Positions 44,137 to 52,710 of a DNA stretch of 64,000 nucleotides are shown here, in pieces. The translations under genes and the position numbers were made by a program. This stretch comes from Mycobacterium ostraviense (GTDB lineage: Bacteria > Actinomycetota > Actinomycetes > Mycobacteriales > Mycobacteriaceae). The stretch is from NCBI RefSeq assembly GCF_002705925.1, contig NZ_NKRE01000001.1, positions 5,307,697 to 5,371,696 on the forward strand. Direction: 5' to 3'. The notes beneath the pieces were generated by a model, which was not told where the DNA came from, made no database searches, and worked only from the letters and a program-made list of their open reading frames with translations. The stretch's first letter is position 1, and the number at the start of each line of letters is the position of its first letter.

Positions 44137-46011
44137 GCTGCCGGCCTGGCGGTGCGGCGGGTCCTGGTGAGGGGAGAGCCGCCCCATCGGGCCGGGTGTC
44201 TGCTCGACGGCCAGCTGCGCCGAACGGGCCGATGCCGCCCACGCCGCCCATGCGCCGGCGCAGCGCAACGGTGTGGCCCAGCCCGCGGTTTCGGCGGCGC
44301 CCCCGGTGTCCGGAATGCCGGTGACCCGCACGATGCGCACCCCCGGCGCCGCGAGCCAACGGGCGATGAGCGCGGTCTCCTCCACCAGCGCGCCGCCGAG
44401 TGGCGCCTCGGCCGGCATAATCTCCTGGGCACCGGCCTGCAGGGCGTCGACCACCGGCACCGGTGGCACCCCGCGCCGGGCGGTACCGGCGGCGGCCAGT
44501 TGCCCGTGGCGGATGACAGCAAACTGGTAGCCACCACCGCCGTCCGGCGCCGCGGCGATCAGCTCGGGTAGCGCGGCCAGCGCCCGCAACCGCTGACCAC
44601 GCCACAGCGTCTCGATCGCGGTGGCGACATGGTCGCGCAGCCGCGCCGCGCTCTCGTAACGATGTCGCTCGGCCAGGACGGTGACCTGGTGGATCGCGGC
44701 GGCTAGCGCGGTGTTGTCGCGTCCGTCGATCAAATCCGTCGCGCGCTGCACGGCGTCGGCGTATCGCTGGGCGGTCAGGTTCCGGGCGGCCGGGCACGGC
44801 GACACCTCCAGCTCGGCGCAGGCCGGGCCGTGCAGAGCCGACCGCGCCAGCCGCTTGGTGCAGGTCCGGATCCCGGTGAAGCGAGCCAACAGCGTGGCCG
44901 TCTCGGCGGCGTCGGCCCGGGACCGGTACGGGCCGATGACCCGGCCGTGCCGGGGAGCGCGAACGACGGCCAGGCGCGGGAACGCTTCCTCAGTAAGGAC
45001 CACCCACCACCAACGGTGGGGAAACCTCGATCGGCGGTTATACGGGGGCGCATGTGCGGCCAGCATTCGAAGCTCACGCACACCGGCTTCCAGCGGGTGC
45101 GCGCACTCGACGTGATCCACCCCGGTGGCCAGGTTGACCATTTCCTTGATCCGGCCGCGGGGGTCGGCGCCGTTGAAGTATTGGCTGACCCGGCGGCGCA
45201 GGTCGACCGCGGTGCCGACGTAGAGCACCTCGCCCGACGGCCCGCGGAACACATAGATTCCCGGCCGGTGCGGCAGGCCGTCGGCCAGCATCCGTTTGCG
45301 GCGCTGCGCCGGGGTCACGTTGGGTAGATACGCACGCAGGTCGGCGAAGGTGTGCACGCCCTGGTTGCCCACCCGCTCGATCAGCGCATGCAAGACGTCG
45401 ACGGTGGCGCGGGCATCGTCGAGGGCGCGGTGGGTGGGTTGGGTGGCAACCGAGAACAGCCGCGCCAGTTCGGCCAGCCGCACGCTGGGCGCTTCCTCTC
45501 GGCTCAGCACCCGCCGTGCCAGGCGGACCGTGCACAGAACCTTCGGCCGCGGCCAAGCGATGTCGCATCGCCGCGCGGCGGCCCGCAGGAACCCGATGTC
45601 GAACCCGGCGTTGTGGGCGACCAATACCGAGTTGCCGGCGAATTCGAAAAACATCGGCAGGACGGCGCCGATGACGGGGGCGTCACACACCATGGCCGTG
45701 GTGATCCCGGTCAGCTGCACGATCTGGGGCGGGATGCTGCGCTGCGGGTCCACCAGCGTGGCGAACTCACCGAGCACGGTCCCACCGCGCACCTTGACCG
45801 CCCCGATCTCGGTGATGGCGTCCGGCGGGGCCGCTTCGGTGCCCATGGTGCGGCCTCCGGTGGTCTCCAGGTCGACCACCACGAAGGTGGTCTCCCGTAG
45901 CGGCAATAGCTCGTCGGAGGGCGGGCCCGGCGCACCCGCGAGGTCGATGCCGGGAAATGCGAGCGGGTCGAGCCCGGCGAGACTCAGTTGAGTTCCGCCG
46001 CTCGCACCCAT
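44011..46011 (-). CDS. DEDDh exonuclease fused to a GIY-YIG (UvrC-like) nuclease
   Basis: This is the Rv2191 type. Residues 20-195 form a DnaQ-like exonuclease: VVVDLETTG (Exo I), VLVAHNAGFDIGFL (Exo II) and THRALDDARAT (Exo III, with the His of DEDDh). Residues 240-330 form a GIY-YIG endonuclease: PGIYVFRGPSGEVLYVGTAVDLRRRV. A Cys-containing segment (CTKRLARSALHGPAC-x-CP) and a UvrB-binding-like helix region follow. It probably acts in DNA repair. ATG 46011 gives 666 residues; the frame is open to 46137. The C-terminal 42 residues are encoded antisense to trpD and may not be conserved. Confidence 0.85.
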   Translation of the reverse strand: MGASGGTQLSLAGLDPLAFPGIDLAGAPGPPSDELLPLRETTFVVVDLETTGGRTMGTEAAPPDAITEIGAVKVRGGTVLGEFATLVDPQRSIPPQIVQLTGITTAMVCDAPVIGAVLPMFFEFAGNSVLVAHNAGFDIGFLRAAARRCDIAWPRPKVLCTVRLARRVLSREEAPSVRLAELARLFSVATQPTHRALDDARATVDVLHALIERVGNQGVHTFADLRAYLPNVTPAQRRKRMLADGLPHRPGIYVFRGPSGEVLYVGTAVDLRRRVSQYFNGADPRGRIKEMVNLATGVDHVECAHPLEAGVRELRMLAAHAPPYNRRSRFPHRWWWVVLTEEAFPRLAVVRAPRHGRVIGPYRSRADAAETATLLARFTGIRTCTKRLARSALHGPACAELEVSPCPAARNLTAQRYADAVQRATDLIDGRDNTALAAAIHQVTVLAERHRYESAARLRDHVATAIETLWRGQRLRALAALPELIAAAPDGGGGYQFAVIRHGQLAAAGTARRGVPPVPVVDALQAGAQEIMPAEAPLGGALVEETALIARWLAAPGVRIVRVTGIPDTGGAAETAGWATPLRCAGAWAAWAASARSAQLAVEQTPGPMGRLSPHQDPPHRQAGSSELLAEPHPSREQLFGRAAVDRRAGPLQAVLPRGQPFSPAG

Positions 46012-46173
46012 GGCGGTGACGTTAGGCAGCCGCACCGACAGCCGACGGTTCCCACGCCGGGCACGGGTCGGCAGCGCTCGATCCTCAGCAGCGCCGGAGT
46101 TGTCGGTGCCGGCGGTTAGCCTTCGGCGCAGCCCCAATTGCGATCGAACGTCTTACCGAAAGGACCGGGATTG

Positions 46174-46443
46174 ATGGCATGGAACGCATGGAACAGCGGT
46201 AGCGAATGCACCGGCGGCGCGGCCGAACCGGGGGAGGTGGTCATCGACTGTGACGAGTGCGCGGTGCGGGGACGCGCCTGCCGCGATTGTGTCGTGAGTG
46301 TGTTGCTCGGGGTGCCGGACACGTTGTTGCACGACGAGCAAGCGGCCCTCGAGGCCCTCGCCGATGCCGGGTTAGCTCCAAGATTGCGTCTCGTCCCGAT
46401 CCGGCGTGGCCGAGGGCCGGGTCCTGCGTCGGGTGTCGCCTGA
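46174..46443 (+). CDS. Small Cys-rich protein of unknown function
   Basis: The 89-residue protein contains four closely spaced cysteines in IDCDECAVRGRACRDC, a spacing (C-x2-C-x6-C-x2-C) that could bind zinc or form two disulfides. A hydrophobic SVLLGVP segment and a helical acidic stretch follow. ATG 46174 has AAAGGA upstream at fair spacing; an upstream start is less likely. It is divergent from the nuclease gene and precedes the NlpC/P60 gene. I believe similar short proteins occur at this place in other mycobacteria, but cannot name a family. Confidence 0.65.
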   Translation: MAWNAWNSGSECTGGAAEPGEVVIDCDECAVRGRACRDCVVSVLLGVPDTLLHDEQAALEALADAGLAPRLRLVPIRRGRGPGPASGVA

Positions 46444-46618
46444 TCGAGCCTGTATGGTGGTGGAGCGCAAAGACGCGTTCTCTCACATGAAAATGACAGA
46501 AATCTTGCCATTTTCTTAACTCTCCCCTTTGGACAAAAGCCGAGGCCATTTCGTAACCTGTTTGAGACCTAAACCAGCTCGACGGCGCTAGGCCGATGGC
46601 AGTTTAAGGAAGCAAATC
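46444..46618 (+). promoter_or_regulatory. AT-rich leader of the NlpC/P60 gene
   Basis: The 175 nt between the Cys-rich gene and the NlpC/P60 gene are markedly AT-richer than their surroundings, notably 46485-46560 with several poly-T and poly-A tracts. This is the likely promoter and leader region. The ribosome-binding site TTAAGGA (46604-46610) sits about 8 nt before the TTG. I looked for a c-di-AMP (ydaO) riboswitch, known before cell-wall hydrolase genes in actinobacteria, and could not fit its conserved core. Confidence 0.4.
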
Positions 46619-47779
46619 TTGAGGCTCGACTGTAGGCATTCGATCGCGCGCGTCATCAAGCGGTCCGCAGTCGGTTCGTTGGCGAGCTTCACCGTGTTGT
46701 CCGGCATCCTGGCCGCGACTGCGATGGCCGACCCCGCCGACGACGCGCTGGCGAAACTCAACGAGCTGTCGCGGCAGGCCGAACAGACCACCGAGGCGAT
46801 GCACAGCGCAGAACTCGACCTGAACGCGAAGCTTGCGGCGCAGCAGGCCGCGGAAAAGAAGCTCGCCGACGACCAGGCCGCGCTGGCCGCCGCGAAAGCG
46901 CGCCTGGCCACCTTCCAGACCGCCGTCAACAAGGTCGCGGCCGCCACCTACATGGGTGGCCGCACCAACGGCTTGGATGCGATCTTGACGGCGGAATCGC
47001 CGCAGCTGCTGATCGACGGTCTCTCGGTGCAGCGGGTGATGGCGCGTCAAATGGCCACGCAGATGGCCGGTTTCCGGGCCGCCGGAGAACAGGCGACCAA
47101 GGCTGAGCAGGCCTCTGCCAAGTCGGCTGCCGATGCCAAGTCCGCCGCCGAACAAGCCGCGGCGGTGCGGGCCAGTTTGCAGCACAAGCAGAGCCAGCTG
47201 CAGGTGCAGATCGCCGTCGTGAAGTCGCAATACCAGGCCCTGACGCCGGAGCAGCGCACCGCGCTCGCCGACCCGGGACCGATTCCGGCGCGCGTACCAG
47301 ACGCCCCCGGGCCGGCGCCCGAAGGACTGCCACCGGGCGCTCCGCCCGAGGGTGCGCCTACTCCTGGTGAGGCGCCTGCTGCCGGCGGAGTGTCCGATAT
47401 ACCTTTCATGGCTCCCGGCGGCGGCGGTGGCGGCGACCGGGCGACCGTGGTGCAGGCGGCCTTGACCCAGATCGGCACTCCGTATGCATGGGGTGGCGCC
47501 GGGCCCAGCGGTTTCGACTGCTCCGGACTGGTCATGTGGGCGTTCCAGCAAGCCGGGATCGCACTGCCGCACTCCAGCCAGGCGCTGGCGCATGGAGGTC
47601 AGCCGGTGGCGCTGTCGGACCTGCAGCCCGGTGACGTGCTGACCTTTTATTCCGACGCCTCACATGCCGGCATCTACATCGGCGACGGTCTGATGGTCCA
47701 CTCGTCCACCTTCGGCCAACCGGTGCGGGTAGTGCCGATGACCTCCTCGGGTCCGATCTACGACGCCCGTCGCTACTGA
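46619..47779 (+). CDS. NlpC/P60 peptidoglycan endopeptidase
   Basis: This matches Rv2190c in length (386 against about 385). A signal peptide (1-38, cleaving after TAMA) is followed by a long coiled-coil (40-215, many AEQ/KAA heptads), a Pro/Gly-rich linker (220-270) and a C-terminal NlpC/P60 domain. The catalytic residues are Cys301 (GFDCSGLV), His349 (DASHAGIY) and His361. The coiled-coil plus P60 layout is that of the Rip family, which cleaves peptide stems; in Rip proteins the coiled-coil keeps the enzyme inactive or binds partners. TTG 46619 is supported by AAGGA and reproduces the known N-terminus. Confidence 0.93.
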   Translation: MRLDCRHSIARVIKRSAVGSLASFTVLSGILAATAMADPADDALAKLNELSRQAEQTTEAMHSAELDLNAKLAAQQAAEKKLADDQAALAAAKARLATFQTAVNKVAAATYMGGRTNGLDAILTAESPQLLIDGLSVQRVMARQMATQMAGFRAAGEQATKAEQASAKSAADAKSAAEQAAAVRASLQHKQSQLQVQIAVVKSQYQALTPEQRTALADPGPIPARVPDAPGPAPEGLPPGAPPEGAPTPGEAPAAGGVSDIPFMAPGGGGGGDRATVVQAALTQIGTPYAWGGAGPSGFDCSGLVMWAFQQAGIALPHSSQALAHGGQPVALSDLQPGDVLTFYSDASHAGIYIGDGLMVHSSTFGQPVRVVPMTSSGPIYDARRY

Positions 47780-47786
47780 CGACCTC

Positions 47787-48650
47787 GTGGCGTGGCTTCG
47801 CCGCCGGCCCCGGTGGCTGTCGATCACGCTGGCCTTCGTCTTCGTGGCCGAGTTGGTCGCGGCAGCCGCTCTGCCGGCCCATCCGATACGCGACGGCTCG
47901 CCAGCACCGACGGCGGCGCGAGTCGACGACGCCGGCCTCACCCCGGTGGTGGTCGGCGGCCACACCGTCCGGCTGATCGGCCTCGGCGGCGCGGACAGCG
48001 AGCGCCTGCTATCCCGTGTCGCGGCGAACCTTGGTTCCGCGATCGACGCGGTCGCGGCCTTCTGGGGCACCGATTGGCCGCACGAGATCTCGGTGGTGGC
48101 GGCCGGTTCCGATGACCAGTTCCGTACTGCCGCCGGCGGCGGGCCGGCGTCGCAGTGGGCCGATATCGCGGCGGTGACCGTCGTCGAGCACGTCGATACC
48201 GCCCGCCGGACCGCCGCCGGCCAACGGATCGTATTCGCGCCGGGCGCAGCCGACATGAGCCAATCTGCGCTGCGAATCGTGTTGACGCATGAGCTTTTTC
48301 ACTACGCCACGCGTGTCGACACCGCGCTCGATGCGCCGCGCTGGCTGACCGAGGGGGTGGCCGATTTCGTCGCCAGACCGGCGTCCAGGCCGCCCGTCGA
48401 TGCGCTGCCCCTGGCGCTGCCGTCAGATAACGACCTGGACACCGCGGGACCGCGGCGTTCACTGGCATATGACCGGGCGTGGTGGTTTACCAGGTTCGTC
48501 GCGGAGACCTACGGGACGACCGCGTTGCGCGGGCTCTACCTGGCCGCGTGCGGTGCCGGACACCCCAACTTCGCAACCGCCGCGCGCACCGTGCTGGAGA
48601 CCGACCCTACCGGGCTGCTCACCCGCTGGCAGGGATGGCTGACCGATTAG
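47787..48650 (+). CDS. Exported metalloprotease-like protein (HExxH)
   Basis: This corresponds to Rv2189c. An N-terminal membrane helix or signal (about 10-30) precedes a domain with THELFHYAT (HExxH with both histidines and the Glu) and EGVADF about 17 residues later, the gluzincin arrangement with a third Glu ligand. This fits a peptidase-MA-like zinc metallopeptidase outside the membrane. The substrate is unknown. GTG 47787 lies 7 nt after the NlpC/P60 stop, so the two are likely co-expressed and may share a cell-wall role (inference). Confidence 0.78.
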   Translation: MAWLRRRPRWLSITLAFVFVAELVAAAALPAHPIRDGSPAPTAARVDDAGLTPVVVGGHTVRLIGLGGADSERLLSRVAANLGSAIDAVAAFWGTDWPHEISVVAAGSDDQFRTAAGGGPASQWADIAAVTVVEHVDTARRTAAGQRIVFAPGAADMSQSALRIVLTHELFHYATRVDTALDAPRWLTEGVADFVARPASRPPVDALPLALPSDNDLDTAGPRRSLAYDRAWWFTRFVAETYGTTALRGLYLAACGAGHPNFATAARTVLETDPTGLLTRWQGWLTD

Positions 48651-48660
48651 CCTGACGCAG

Positions 48661-49803
48661 GTGAGCCGGGTCCTGTTGGTAACCAACGACTTTCCGCCCA
48701 GACGCGGCGGCATTCAGTCCTACCTGGGGGAGTTCGTCGGTCGGCTGGTCGAAGCCGGATCGCATTCGGTGACGGTGTACGCACCGCAATGGAAGGGGGC
48801 GCAGGCGTACGACGACGCGGCTTGTGCAGCCGGCTATCGGGTGGTGCGTCATCCCGGCACGCTGATGCTGCCCGTCCCGGCCGTCGACAGCCGCATGCGC
48901 CGCCTGATCGCCGAGTACGACATCAATACCGTCTGGTTCGGCGCGGCTGCCCCGCTGGCGCTGCTGGCGCCGCGTGCGCGCCGGGCCGGTGCCACCCGGA
49001 TAGTGGCCAGCACGCACGGCCATGAAGTGGGCTGGTCGATGCTTCCGGTCGCGCGGTCGGTGTTGCGCCGAATCGGGGACAGCGCTGACGTGGTGACCTT
49101 CGTCAGTCGCTACACCCAAGCCCGGTTCGCGCCCGCCTTCGGACCCGGCGCCGCGCTGGAATACCTGCCGCCCGGGGTGGACAGCGACCGGTTCCGGCCG
49201 GACCCGGCCGCGCGCGCCGAACTGCGTAAGCGGTACCGGCTGGACGAGCGGCCCGTGGTGGTATGCGTGTCCCGGCTGGTGCCACGCAAAGGCCAGGACA
49301 TGCTGATCAAGGCGCTACCGGCGATCCGCCGGCGCGTCGACGGGGCCGCGCTGGTGATCGTCGGGGGCGGCCCTTACCTGCAGGCGCTGCGCAAGCTGGC
49401 CAAGGACTGCGAGGTGGCCGACCATGTGACGTTCACCGGCGGCGTGCTGGGCGACGAACTACCGGCGCATCACGCGTTAGCCGACGTGTTCGCGATGCCG
49501 TGCCGCACCCGCGGTGCCGGATTGGACGTCGAGGGCCTGGGGATCGTGTTTCTCGAGGCTTCGGCAAGCGGCGTGCCGGTAATCGCCGGCGAGTCCGGCG
49601 GAGCGCCGGAAACTGTGCAGCACAACAAGACTGGATTGGTGGTCGACGGTACCTCGATGGACAAGGTGGCCGACGCCGTCGCCGACTTGCTGACCGATCG
49701 CGACCGTGCCGCCGCCATGGGCGCTGCCGGCCGGCAATGGGTAACGGCCAACTGGCGCTGGGACACACTGGCAATCCGGCTGGCCGGCCTGCTCGGCGGC
49801 TAG
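48661..49803 (+). CDS. pimB: PI-monomannoside mannosyltransferase
   Basis: This GT4-family enzyme adds the second mannose to phosphatidylinositol monomannoside (PimB', Rv2188c). The 380 residues show NDFPPRRGGIQSYL (acceptor-side loop), STHGHEVGW, PPGVDSDRFRP, VCVSRLVPRKGQDMLI and the donor-binding EGLGIVFLEASASGVPVI with the E-x7-E pair. It acts at the cytoplasmic face of the membrane and uses GDP-mannose. The start is GTG, 10 nt after the metalloprotease gene. The stop TAG shares CTAG with the stop of the convergent fadD15. Confidence 0.95.
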   Translation: MSRVLLVTNDFPPRRGGIQSYLGEFVGRLVEAGSHSVTVYAPQWKGAQAYDDAACAAGYRVVRHPGTLMLPVPAVDSRMRRLIAEYDINTVWFGAAAPLALLAPRARRAGATRIVASTHGHEVGWSMLPVARSVLRRIGDSADVVTFVSRYTQARFAPAFGPGAALEYLPPGVDSDRFRPDPAARAELRKRYRLDERPVVVCVSRLVPRKGQDMLIKALPAIRRRVDGAALVIVGGGPYLQALRKLAKDCEVADHVTFTGGVLGDELPAHHALADVFAMPCRTRGAGLDVEGLGIVFLEASASGVPVIAGESGGAPETVQHNKTGLVVDGTSMDKVADAVADLLTDRDRAAAMGAAGRQWVTANWRWDTLAIRLAGLLGG

Positions 49804-51602
49804 CCGCTGGTATAGATCGCCTCGATCTCGTCGGCGAACTTCTCGGCCACCACCTTGCGCTTGACCTTCATCGTCGGTGTCAATTCGCCGGTGTCCTCGG
49901 TGAAGTCGACACCCAGGATGCGGAACTTGCGGATCGACTCGGCATGCGACACCGCCAGGTTGGCCTGTTTGACGGCCGCATCGATTTCGGCCACCAGGTC
50001 GGGATCGGTGGCCAAGTCGCCCACCGACGCGTCGGCGGGCTTGCTGTTGCGCTGCTTCCAGCCGACGAACGCCTCCGGGTCGATGGTGATCAGCGCGCCG
50101 ATGAACGGCTTGGCATCTCCGACCATCATTGCCTGACTGATCAGCGGGTGTGCCCGCAGCTGGTCCTCCAACACGGCGGGGGCGACATTCTTACCGCCCG
50201 CGGTGACGATGAGCTCCTTCTTGCGGCCGGTGATGCTCAAGAAGCCGTCCTCGTCGATCGCGCCCAGATCACCGGTGCGGAACCAGCCGTCGGTGAAGGC
50301 CTCCTCGGTGGCCTGCTGGTTGCGCCAATAGCCGCTGAACACCACGCCGCCACGTACCAACAGCTCCTGGTCGCCAGCGATGCGTAAACTGTTGCCGGGC
50401 ACCAGCTTTCCGACCGTCCCGATCTTGAGGGCACCAACCTGGTTAACCGTGATCGCCGCGCTGGTCTCGGTCAGGCCGTAGCCCTCGTAGATGGTCAAGC
50501 CCACGCCGCGGTAGAAGTGGCCCAGCCGCGCGCCCAACGGCGCACCGCCGGAGACCGCCGCATGGCAGTCACCGCCGAGCGCCGCGCGGAGCTTGTGATA
50601 GACCAGCCGGTCGAATAGAGCGTGCATGGCGCGCAGCAGCAGACCCGGGCCGCCGCGGTCGCAGGCCCGGCTCCAATCGACCGCGATCTGCGCGGCGCGT
50701 TTGAAGATCGCTCCCTTGCCGTCGTTGACGGCATTCTGCTCGGCGGTGTTGTACACCTTCTCGAAAACCCGGGGCACCGAGACCACCACCGTGGGTTTGA
50801 AAACCCCGAACAGCGGCAGCAGGTTCTTGATGTCGCTGGTGAACCCCACGGTCACTTTGCTGGCGAACGCCGACAGCGTCAGCGACCGGGCCAGCACGTG
50901 GGCGAGCGGCAAAAATACCAGGAGCCGCTGTCCCGGGCACAACAGCGTGGGCAGGCATTCCCGGGTGCCCCGGATCTCGTGGAGCAGGTTGGAATGCGTG
51001 AGCTGACAGCCTTTGGGCCGCCCAGTGGTGCCGGAGGTGTAGATCAGGGTGGCCGCGTCGCCGGCCCGCAGCGCTTCGAGGCGCGCGGTCAGTTCCGCCG
51101 GGTCAACAGACGCGCCCTGCTCGACGAGCTGGTCGAGCGCCTTGCGGCCGGAACCGTCGATATGCAACACCCGGCGCAATGCGGGCAGGTCACCGGTGAG
51201 CTCGGAGACCATCGCGGCATGCGCGTCGGTTTCGGCGAACGCCACGACGGCTTCGGAGTTCTGCAGCACCCAGCGGACCTGCTCGGCCGACGACGTTTCG
51301 TAGATCGGCACCGTGACCGCGCCCACCGCCAGGATGGCCAGGTCCAGGATCGCCCACTCGTAGCGGGTGGCCGAAAAGATCGACACCCGATCACCGGCCC
51401 GTACCCCGAGCGCGATCAAACCCAATGCCGCACCACGGATCTGATGCGCCGCCTCGGCGCAGGTCACGTCGGTCCAGACGCCGTCGACGAGGCGTTGGTA
51501 GATGACGTATCCGGGATCGTCGCGCTCGTGCTCAAAGACCATGGCCGCGACGTTGTCGCGCTCGCCGACGGAAAAGCGGGCAGGGACACTGTACTGACGC
51601 AC
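49800..51602 (-). CDS. fadD15: Long-chain fatty-acid-CoA ligase
   Basis: FadD15 activates long-chain fatty acids to acyl-CoA through an acyl-adenylate. The 600 residues match. The AMP-binding P-loop is LIYTSGTTGRPKG; YEGYGLTETSA, FRTGDLG and the C-terminal GRKKELIVTAGGKNVAP with KVKRKVV (catalytic lysine region) complete the ANL pattern. The start is GTG 51602 (VRQYSVPA). The stop overlaps that of pimB. It is divergent from the SRPBCC gene across 159 nt. Confidence 0.95.
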   Translation of the reverse strand: MRQYSVPARFSVGERDNVAAMVFEHERDDPGYVIYQRLVDGVWTDVTCAEAAHQIRGAALGLIALGVRAGDRVSIFSATRYEWAILDLAILAVGAVTVPIYETSSAEQVRWVLQNSEAVVAFAETDAHAAMVSELTGDLPALRRVLHIDGSGRKALDQLVEQGASVDPAELTARLEALRAGDAATLIYTSGTTGRPKGCQLTHSNLLHEIRGTRECLPTLLCPGQRLLVFLPLAHVLARSLTLSAFASKVTVGFTSDIKNLLPLFGVFKPTVVVSVPRVFEKVYNTAEQNAVNDGKGAIFKRAAQIAVDWSRACDRGGPGLLLRAMHALFDRLVYHKLRAALGGDCHAAVSGGAPLGARLGHFYRGVGLTIYEGYGLTETSAAITVNQVGALKIGTVGKLVPGNSLRIAGDQELLVRGGVVFSGYWRNQQATEEAFTDGWFRTGDLGAIDEDGFLSITGRKKELIVTAGGKNVAPAVLEDQLRAHPLISQAMMVGDAKPFIGALITIDPEAFVGWKQRNSKPADASVGDLATDPDLVAEIDAAVKQANLAVSHAESIRKFRILGVDFTEDTGELTPTMKVKRKVVAEKFADEIEAIYTSG

Positions 51603-51761
51603 CTTGCTGACCTCGCTCCAACCGATGTTTTTGCGGGTAGATCCCCTCGCCCCAGCCTAACCGGGCATTAGGGGAAGCCAGATGATTGCTGGTTTGGTGG
51701 CTTTTCCGGACCGAGCCGAGCGCCGTTGGCCGTCGATACGCGGGTGTGTGAAGCTGTGGCT

Positions 51762-52151
51762 ATGAACAGCATCCAGATTGCGGACGAGACGTATGTCGCC
51801 GCGGATGGCGCACGGGTGGGAGCTGCGATCGCCGACCCGACGAAGTGGCGCCGGTGGTGGCCTGATCTGCGGCTGGAGGTCACCGAGGACCGCGCCGACA
51901 AGGGCATGAGGTGGGCAGTTACCGGCGCCCTGACCGGCACCATGGAAATCTGGCTGGAACCGTCGATGGACGGGGTGGTGCTGCACTACTTCCTGCACGC
52001 CGAACCGACCGCGGCGGCGGCCTGGCAACTGGCCCGGATGAATCTGGCCAAAATCACCCACCGCCGTCGGGTGGCAGCGAAGAAAATGGCGTTCGAGGTC
52101 AAAACCACAGTGGAACAAGCACGCCCCGTCGGGGTTTCTCCGGTAGTTTAA
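51762..52151 (+). CDS. SRPBCC-like conserved protein (Rv2186c-like)
   Basis: The 129 residues match Rv2186c. The START-like fold pattern is recognisable: QIADETYVAADGARVGAAIADPTKWRRWWP (helix with the typical W), MEIWLEPSMDGVVLHYFLHAEP and a long C-terminal helix with RRRVAAKKMAF. The ligand is unknown. I used ATG 51762 (MNSIQIADE); the frame extends upstream without homology. The next gene is a second SRPBCC protein, so lipid-cavity proteins are paired here. Confidence 0.85.
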   Translation: MNSIQIADETYVAADGARVGAAIADPTKWRRWWPDLRLEVTEDRADKGMRWAVTGALTGTMEIWLEPSMDGVVLHYFLHAEPTAAAAWQLARMNLAKITHRRRVAAKKMAFEVKTTVEQARPVGVSPVV

Positions 52152-52272
52152 CCGGGTCGAGTGGGCTCGAGTGGGGCTCAAGCTGGGCATCGGGAGTAGC
52201 GTTTGTGCCGAATGGCGGGTATTCCCGAGGAATCGACGCGCAGTGCGAGGAAACGGGAAAGGGATTTGCCAG

Positions 52273-52710
52273 GTGGCGGACAAGACGAGGCAGACGATCT
52301 ACATCGACGCGGCTCCGGGCGAGGTGATGAAGGCGATCGCCGACATCGAGGCTTACCCGGAATGGATTTCGGAGTACAAGGAAGTCGAGGTCCTGGAGGC
52401 TGACGACGAGGGATACCCGCAACGGGCCCGGATGTTGATGGACGCAACCATCTTCAGGGACACCTTGATCATGGCATACCAGTGGCCGGCGGACCGCCAG
52501 TCGCTGAGCTGGACTCTGGAATCCAGCTCCCTGCTGAAGTCTCTCGAAGGTTCATATATCTTGGAGCCCAACGGTTCTGGAACTGACGTGACCTATGAGC
52601 TCGCCGTCGACCTCGCCGTCCCGATGATCGGGATGCTCAAGCGCAAAGCCGAACGCAGGTTGATAGACGGCGCGTTGAAGGATCTGAAGAAACGAGTCGA
52701 GGCTGAGTGA
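52273..52710 (+). CDS. SRPBCC-family conserved protein (TB16.3-like)
   Basis: The 145 residues match the M. tuberculosis protein known as TB16.3 (Rv2185c, 144). The polyketide cyclase/dehydrase-like fold is indicated by TIYIDAAPGEVMKAIADIEAYPEWISEYKEVEVLE at the start and the long C-terminal helix MIGMLKRKAERRLIDGALKDLKKRVE. GTG 52273 (VADKTRQT) reproduces the known N-terminus. The stop TGA overlaps a GTG that I take as the original start of the ArsA-like gene (GTGA), so translation was probably coupled. Confidence 0.9.
   Translation: MADKTRQTIYIDAAPGEVMKAIADIEAYPEWISEYKEVEVLEADDEGYPQRARMLMDATIFRDTLIMAYQWPADRQSLSWTLESSSLLKSLEGSYILEPNGSGTDVTYELAVDLAVPMIGMLKRKAERRLIDGALKDLKKRVEAE

Noticed and set aside
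46444..46618. A ydaO-type c-di-AMP riboswitch before the NlpC/P60 gene
   Set aside because: The location is right for actinobacteria, but the conserved core and paired stems could not be found by eye.
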